A stretch of 39,951 bases of DNA from DYJK01 sp964464825 (GTDB lineage: Bacteria > Bacteroidota > Ignavibacteria > Ignavibacteriales > Melioribacteraceae). The stretch is from assembly GCA_964464825.1 (NCBI GenBank), contig CAYXKL010000013.1, forward strand, positions 1-39,951, read 5' to 3'. Numbering within the stretch: position 1 is the stretch's first letter; each line of letters starts with the position of its first letter. The notes below the pieces were generated by a model. It ran no database searches, was not told where the DNA came from, and was given only the letters and a program-made list of their open reading frames with translations. This document shows, one piece after another, positions 36,676 to 39,951 of this stretch. A program made the translations under genes and the position numbers.

Positions 36676-37275
36676 TTAAGATCTTAATTCTTTTTGATAT
36701 GGCTCTAAAATAAATTTCAAATTTTCACGTGCTCTAAATATTCTCGATTTAATTGTACCAACTTCTGTATTTAAACTATCGGCTATTTCTTTATAACTTA
36801 GACCATCTATATCCCTCATAACTAAAGGTACTCTTAATTTTTCAGGTAATTTATCAATAGCATTACGAACAAGATTTGGGATATCAATATTTTCGGAAAA
36901 TGGTCCGGTCGGGTATTCCCTATCGGAGTCACCAATCGGAACAAAAATACTTCTTACTTTCTTTTTCCTTAAATAATCCCGGCATTTATTCACTGTAATT
37001 CTATAAAGCCAAGTTGTGAATTTAGATTCGAACCGGAATTCACTTAATTTATGATATACACTTATAAAGACATCCTGGGAAATATCATCAACATATTCGG
37101 CATCTCCTAAAGTTATGAACACAAGATTTCTTACCTTTTCTTTATGCTTTATCACGAGGGTTCTGAATGTTGAACCATCTCCATTAATAAATTGCCTTAT
37201 TAAAGAAAAGTCCTCATCTTTTTCTCCATTAACTTCTTGATGTTCTGAATTTCCCTGATCTTTACTTAAATCCAT
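36676..37275 (-). CDS. ECF-type RNA polymerase sigma factor
   Basis: This 199-residue sigma70-family protein has regions 2 and 4 only. Region 2 (about 35-105) contains DDISQDVFISVYHKL and FTTWLYRITVNKCRDYLRK; region 4 (about 135-190) contains AIDKLPEKLRVPLVMRD and YKEIADSLNTEVGTIKSR, the DNA-binding helix-turn-helix. The first ~25 residues are a polar, acidic extension. ATG at 37275 is the only usable start before region 2, yet it has no ribosome site: an ECF promoter ends about eight bases upstream, so a leaderless message is likely. First gene of the seven-gene minus-strand operon. Confidence 0.94.
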   Translation of the reverse strand: MDLSKDQGNSEHQEVNGEKDEDFSLIRQFINGDGSTFRTLVIKHKEKVRNLVFITLGDAEYVDDISQDVFISVYHKLSEFRFESKFTTWLYRITVNKCRDYLRKKKVRSIFVPIGDSDREYPTGPFSENIDIPNLVRNAIDKLPEKLRVPLVMRDIDGLSYKEIADSLNTEVGTIKSRIFRARENLKFILEPYQKELRS

Positions 37276-37499
37276 AGTTTTAGACGATGTTTAAAGATTT
37301 ATGTTCCGGTTGAAAAATTAATAACAATTTATTAAGAATGATAATAAAACTTTATTTTTACAGTAGGATTCAATAATTTGTTTACCAATATAAATATTTG
37401 TTAATGACTATATCCAATTTCCTTTTTAGCAATTAATATTTAGAATTTGATAATAAAATAAGCGATAATTAATTTTTCAGAAAAATCTGAGGAGAATTT
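37276..37499. other. Divergent intergenic region
   Basis: This 224-base AT-rich gap lies between the ECF sigma gene (-) and the second STAS gene (+). It holds the ECF promoter close to the sigma gene. On the STAS side, TTGATA (37447-37452) and TAATTT (37470-37475), 17 bases apart, make a weak candidate promoter. TCAGA-AAAA-TCTGA (37477-37490) is a short perfect inverted repeat touching the GAGGAG ribosome site of the STAS gene. No second GGAAC/CGTC pair faces the STAS gene. I see no open reading frame. Confidence 0.45.
37283..37307 (-). promoter_or_regulatory. ECF-type promoter in front of the sigma gene (probable autoregulation)
   Basis: On the minus strand GGAAC (37307-37303) is followed by 16 bases and CGTC (37286-37283). 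This is the classical ECF promoter form (-35 GGAAC-like, spacer about 16, -10 CGTC-like). Transcription would begin at about 37276, at or within a base or two of the sigma ATG. The arrangement suggests positive autoregulation of the whole operon. Found by eye; a chance match is possible but the position directly before an ECF gene makes it unlikely. Confidence 0.7.
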
Positions 37500-37838
37500 A
37501 TGAAGATCAAAACAAGTGAGCAATACGGGGCAGTAGTTATTGAAATTAAAGGTAATGTTATGGGTGGTCCGGAAGCTCAAGAATTCAGTACACTATTACA
37601 CAAACTTCTTGATGAAGGTAAAAAAAATATAGTTGTAGATTTAGCAGACTGTAAATTTATGAATAGCTCGGGTCTGGGTATGTTAATAAGCGGATACACA
37701 ACAATAAAAAATGGCGGCGGCTCATTAAAACTTGCAAACGCAACAGAAAAAATTGAAAGCCTACTTGTAATTACTAAACTTATTACAATTTTTGAACATT
37801 ATAATTCAGTTGATGAAGCTGTAAAAAGCTTTAAATAA
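37500..37838 (+). CDS. STAS-domain anti-sigma factor antagonist (second copy, divergent)
   Basis: This 112-residue STAS protein has VVIEIKGNVMGGPEAQEF and the phosphoacceptor stretch CKFMNSSGLGMLISG (Ser56/Ser57), closer to the RsbV/SpoIIAA consensus than the copy at 32948. It should be phosphorylated by an RsbW-type kinase and bind it when unphosphorylated. Its position divergent from the ECF/partner-switching operon suggests that it feeds the same kinase, but it is a separate transcription unit with its own terminator. GAGGAG lies about five bases before the ATG. Confidence 0.93.
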   Translation: MKIKTSEQYGAVVIEIKGNVMGGPEAQEFSTLLHKLLDEGKKNIVVDLADCKFMNSSGLGMLISGYTTIKNGGGSLKLANATEKIESLLVITKLITIFEHYNSVDEAVKSFK

Positions 37839-37843
37839 ATTAT

Positions 37844-37870
37844 AAAAGCTCCGTAATACCGGAGCTTTTT
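37844..37870 (+). terminator. Rho-independent terminator after the STAS gene
   Basis: AAAAGCTCCG (37844-37853), loop TAATAC, CGGAGCTTTTT (37860-37870): ten paired bases and a T tract, five bases after the STAS stop. It separates the STAS gene from purA. Confidence 0.88.
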
Positions 37871-37903
37871 ATACCCACCATATATTATCGGAGCTTATTG
37901 AAT

Positions 37904-39172
37904 ATGAGTGTTACAATTATTGTCGGCAGCCAGTGGGGCGATGAAGGCAAAGGAAAAATTGTTGATATTTTAAGTGAGCGCTATGATATTGTTGTTAGAT
38001 ATCAAGGCGGTGCAAATGCTGGGCACACTGTTCAAATAGGCGAAAAACAATATATTCTACACCTTATACCATCTGGTATTTTAAGAGAAAATACTGTTTG
38101 CGTAATCGGGAATGGTGTTGTAATTGATCCGAATGCCCTTCTTGATGAAATTAATATTCTTGAAAATCTCGGTATTAATATTAAAGGCAGATTATTCATC
38201 AGCCAAAATGCACACCTCATTATGCCTTATCATAAATTGTTGGATACAATTAGCGAAAGCGGTGCAAATAAAATTGGCACTACCGGACGCGGTATTGGTC
38301 CGTGTTATATTGATAAATATGCACGAAAGGGAATAAAAATAGTTGATTTGTTAGATAGAGCTATACTTGAAGAAAAAATTAAAATTAATATTGAAGAAAA
38401 AAATAATCTCCTTAGAAAAGTTTATAACCATGATGAGATTAATCTAGAAGAAATTATCAAAGAATATATTGAGTTCGACAAAATAATTGACCAATATATA
38501 ACAGACGTACCTCTTTATTTGAATAATGCTATAAATGAAGGAAAATCAATTCTACTTGAAGGTGCACAAGGTACATTGTTGGATGTAGATCATGGTACTT
38601 ATCCATTTGTTACATCATCAAATCCTACATCCGGAGGCGCATGCACCGGCACCGGTATTCCTCCAACAAAAATAGATTCTGTAATCGGCATTGTTAAAGC
38701 ATACACAACACGTGTTGGATTAGGACCATTCCCAACAGAACTATCTGATGATATCGGAAGTAAACTTCGCGAAGTTGGTGCTGAATTTGGTGCAACAACC
38801 GGCAGACCACGTAGATGCGGCTGGTATGATGCCTTTATGCTTAACTATTCTAGAATGATTAATGGTATTGAAAGAGCTGCGATAACTAAACTTGATGTTT
38901 TAAGTAATCTTGATGAAATAAAAGTTTGTGTTGCATATGAACTTAATGGTAAAAAATTAAAATCCTATCCAACCGATGTTAACCAGATGATGCTGGTAGA
39001 ACCTGTTTATGAAACTTTACCAAGCTGGAAATCGGATATTTCAAAAGTTAAATTTTATGATGACTTACCATCAGAAGCAAAAGACTATCTTAGTTTTATT
39101 TCTCAGCAAAGCGGATTTGAAATTTGTTTTATAAGTGTTGGACCTCAACGCCAGCAAACTATAGAACTTTAA
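37904..39172 (+). CDS. purA: Adenylosuccinate synthetase
   Basis: Catalyses the GTP-dependent joining of IMP and aspartate, the first committed step to AMP. The protein opens with VTIIVGSQWGDEGKGK (GTP/catalytic loop) and contains GTTGRGIGPCYIDKYARKGI, LLEGAQGTLLDVDHGTYPF, GACTGTGIPPTKID and TTGRPRRCGWYDAF. I place the start at ATG 37904 (422 residues) because CGGAGC lies about ten bases upstream and the family starts there; the frame also opens with a TTG at 37898, too close to that site. It follows a terminator, so it has its own promoter, which I could not identify. Confidence 0.96.
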   Translation: MSVTIIVGSQWGDEGKGKIVDILSERYDIVVRYQGGANAGHTVQIGEKQYILHLIPSGILRENTVCVIGNGVVIDPNALLDEINILENLGINIKGRLFISQNAHLIMPYHKLLDTISESGANKIGTTGRGIGPCYIDKYARKGIKIVDLLDRAILEEKIKINIEEKNNLLRKVYNHDEINLEEIIKEYIEFDKIIDQYITDVPLYLNNAINEGKSILLEGAQGTLLDVDHGTYPFVTSSNPTSGGACTGTGIPPTKIDSVIGIVKAYTTRVGLGPFPTELSDDIGSKLREVGAEFGATTGRPRRCGWYDAFMLNYSRMINGIERAAITKLDVLSNLDEIKVCVAYELNGKKLKSYPTDVNQMMLVEPVYETLPSWKSDISKVKFYDDLPSEAKDYLSFISQQSGFEICFISVGPQRQQTIEL

Positions 39173-39226
39173 ATTACGTTATTAAAATACTTCTAAGTTT
39201 TAATTTAGAACTTAATTGATGATCCA

Positions 39227-39951
39227 ATGAAGTACTCCGGAAGCAAATCAGCACTAAATTTGAAACTTGCTCTTTTGGCAATTGGTGCTGTGATAGCATT
39301 AGGTACACTTTTTTATACACAAAACTTAGTAAGTAAATTACAAGATCGTGAAAGAGAAATTGTTGAGCTTTATGCTAACAGCTATGAGTTTTTAACAAAT
39401 TCTGATGATGTAAATTCTGACTTCACATTCATTTTTGAGAATATAATCCTTCGTATCGATTTCCCAATAATAGTAACCGATTCCAATGATATAATCCTTC
39501 CGGCAGAATCAGGCGGCGGATATAAAAATATTTATTTCGATAAAAATATTTCTCAATCAGAAAAAGAGAATAAACTGCAAAAGAAATTATCAGAACTGAA
39601 AAACCTACATCCTTCAATAAATGTAAAAGCACCTGATGGTAAAATTCTTCAGAAGATTTATTATGGTGATTCTGATGTTATTAATCAATTAAAATATTAT
39701 CCATATCTGCAAATATTATTTGCAATATTATTTATTCTAATTGCCTATTCAAGTTTTAATTATATAAGAAAGAATGAACAGAGTAATATTTGGGTTGGAA
39801 TGTCCAAAGAAACAGCTCATCAGCTTGGAACACCTATTTCAAGTTTAATGGGCTGGACTGAGATATTATCCATGAACTATAACAATCCTGATAAAGATTT
39901 AGATACAACCGAAGAGATTAAGAATGATTTAGCCCGTTTAAATAAAATTAC
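39227..39951 (+). CDS. Sensor histidine kinase, N-terminal part (runs off the window)
   Basis: The open frame starts with ATG at 39227 and is still open at the window end (241 codons visible). It has membrane helices at about 13-30 and 158-175 and a ~125-residue extracytoplasmic region between them. The start of a HisKA domain follows, GMSKETAHQLGTPISSLMGW, with the phosphoacceptor H198. The short HQLGTPISSL form of the H box is common in Bacteroidota/Chlorobi kinases. The ATP-binding domain must lie beyond the window. It follows purA by 54 bases with no terminator seen. The ligand and response regulator are unknown. Confidence 0.88.
   Translation, partial: MKYSGSKSALNLKLALLAIGAVIALGTLFYTQNLVSKLQDREREIVELYANSYEFLTNSDDVNSDFTFIFENIILRIDFPIIVTDSNDIILPAESGGGYKNIYFDKNISQSEKENKLQKKLSELKNLHPSINVKAPDGKILQKIYYGDSDVINQLKYYPYLQILFAILFILIAYSSFNYIRKNEQSNIWVGMSKETAHQLGTPISSLMGWTEILSMNYNNPDKDLDTTEEIKNDLARLNKI

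Noticed and set aside
37898..37903. TTG at 37898 as the start of purA
   Set aside because: It is too close to the CGGAGC ribosome site; the ATG at 37904 has proper spacing and matches the family N-terminus.
39191..39210. AT-rich inverted repeat (TTCTAA ... TTAGAA) after purA as a terminator
   Set aside because: The stem is only six A/T-rich base pairs with no T tract, so it is too weak to call.
1..39951. CRISPR arrays, insertion sequences, tRNA or rRNA genes, prophage or toxin-antitoxin genes
   Set aside because: No repeat-spacer pattern, transposase, terminal inverted repeats, cloverleaf or rRNA-like stretch was found; gaps between genes are mostly below 100 bases and the longest is 224 bases.

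Overview
The window is a gene-dense, AT-rich stretch of bacterial chromosome, roughly one third G+C by eye. It comes from a diderm, lipid A-making member of the Bacteroidota/Chlorobi/Ignavibacteriota group, most likely an Ignavibacteria-type organism. The grounds are the fused LpxC-FabZ protein, tandem OmpH/Skp genes behind bamA, a Reg_prop propeller protein, a separate SecD and SecF, a K+-dependent membrane pyrophosphatase, and a histidine kinase with an HQLGTPISSL-type H box. The lineage is inference; no rRNA gene is present to settle it. I see no tRNA, rRNA, CRISPR array, insertion sequence or prophage.

Positions 1-5463 (+) form an envelope-building operon: the 3' end of bamA, two Skp/OmpH chaperones, lpxD, lpxC/fabZ, lpxA and a LipM-like lipoyl/octanoyl transferase. 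Positions 5539-17891 (+) continue with a secreted beta-propeller protein, the two halves of the ADP-heptose enzyme HldE as separate genes, a TamB-like translocation protein, RNase R and a large metalloprotease-like/TolB-like/Omp85-barrel protein. A bidirectional terminator then separates this from a small convergent FmdB zinc-ribbon gene (-).

Positions 18306-28202 (+) hold an orphan lipoprotein, then prs-rplY-pth-hppA behind a good sigma70-type promoter, the rpsF-ssb-rpsR-rplI ribosomal cluster with a structured leader, and secD-secF. Three rho-independent terminators in or next to this part of the window mark the transcription units.

Positions 28262-37275 (-) are the most interesting part. 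Seven tightly packed genes read right to left: an ECF sigma factor, a single-pass membrane protein of unknown family, a membrane GAF-PP2C (SpoIIE/RsbU-type) phosphatase, a STAS anti-anti-sigma protein, an RsbW-type kinase, a double-GAF PP2C phosphatase and a PDZ-multi-TM-GAF-PP2C phosphatase. A second STAS gene starts divergently at 37500. A textbook ECF promoter (GGAAC, 16 bases, CGTC) lies directly in front of the sigma gene, so close that the message is probably leaderless; this suggests that the sigma factor switches on its own operon. Together the genes look like a partner-switching stress circuit in which three different sensor phosphatases converge on one kinase and two STAS proteins, wired to an ECF sigma factor rather than to a sigmaB-type one.

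The window closes with purA and the 5' part of a sensor histidine kinase, both on the + strand.
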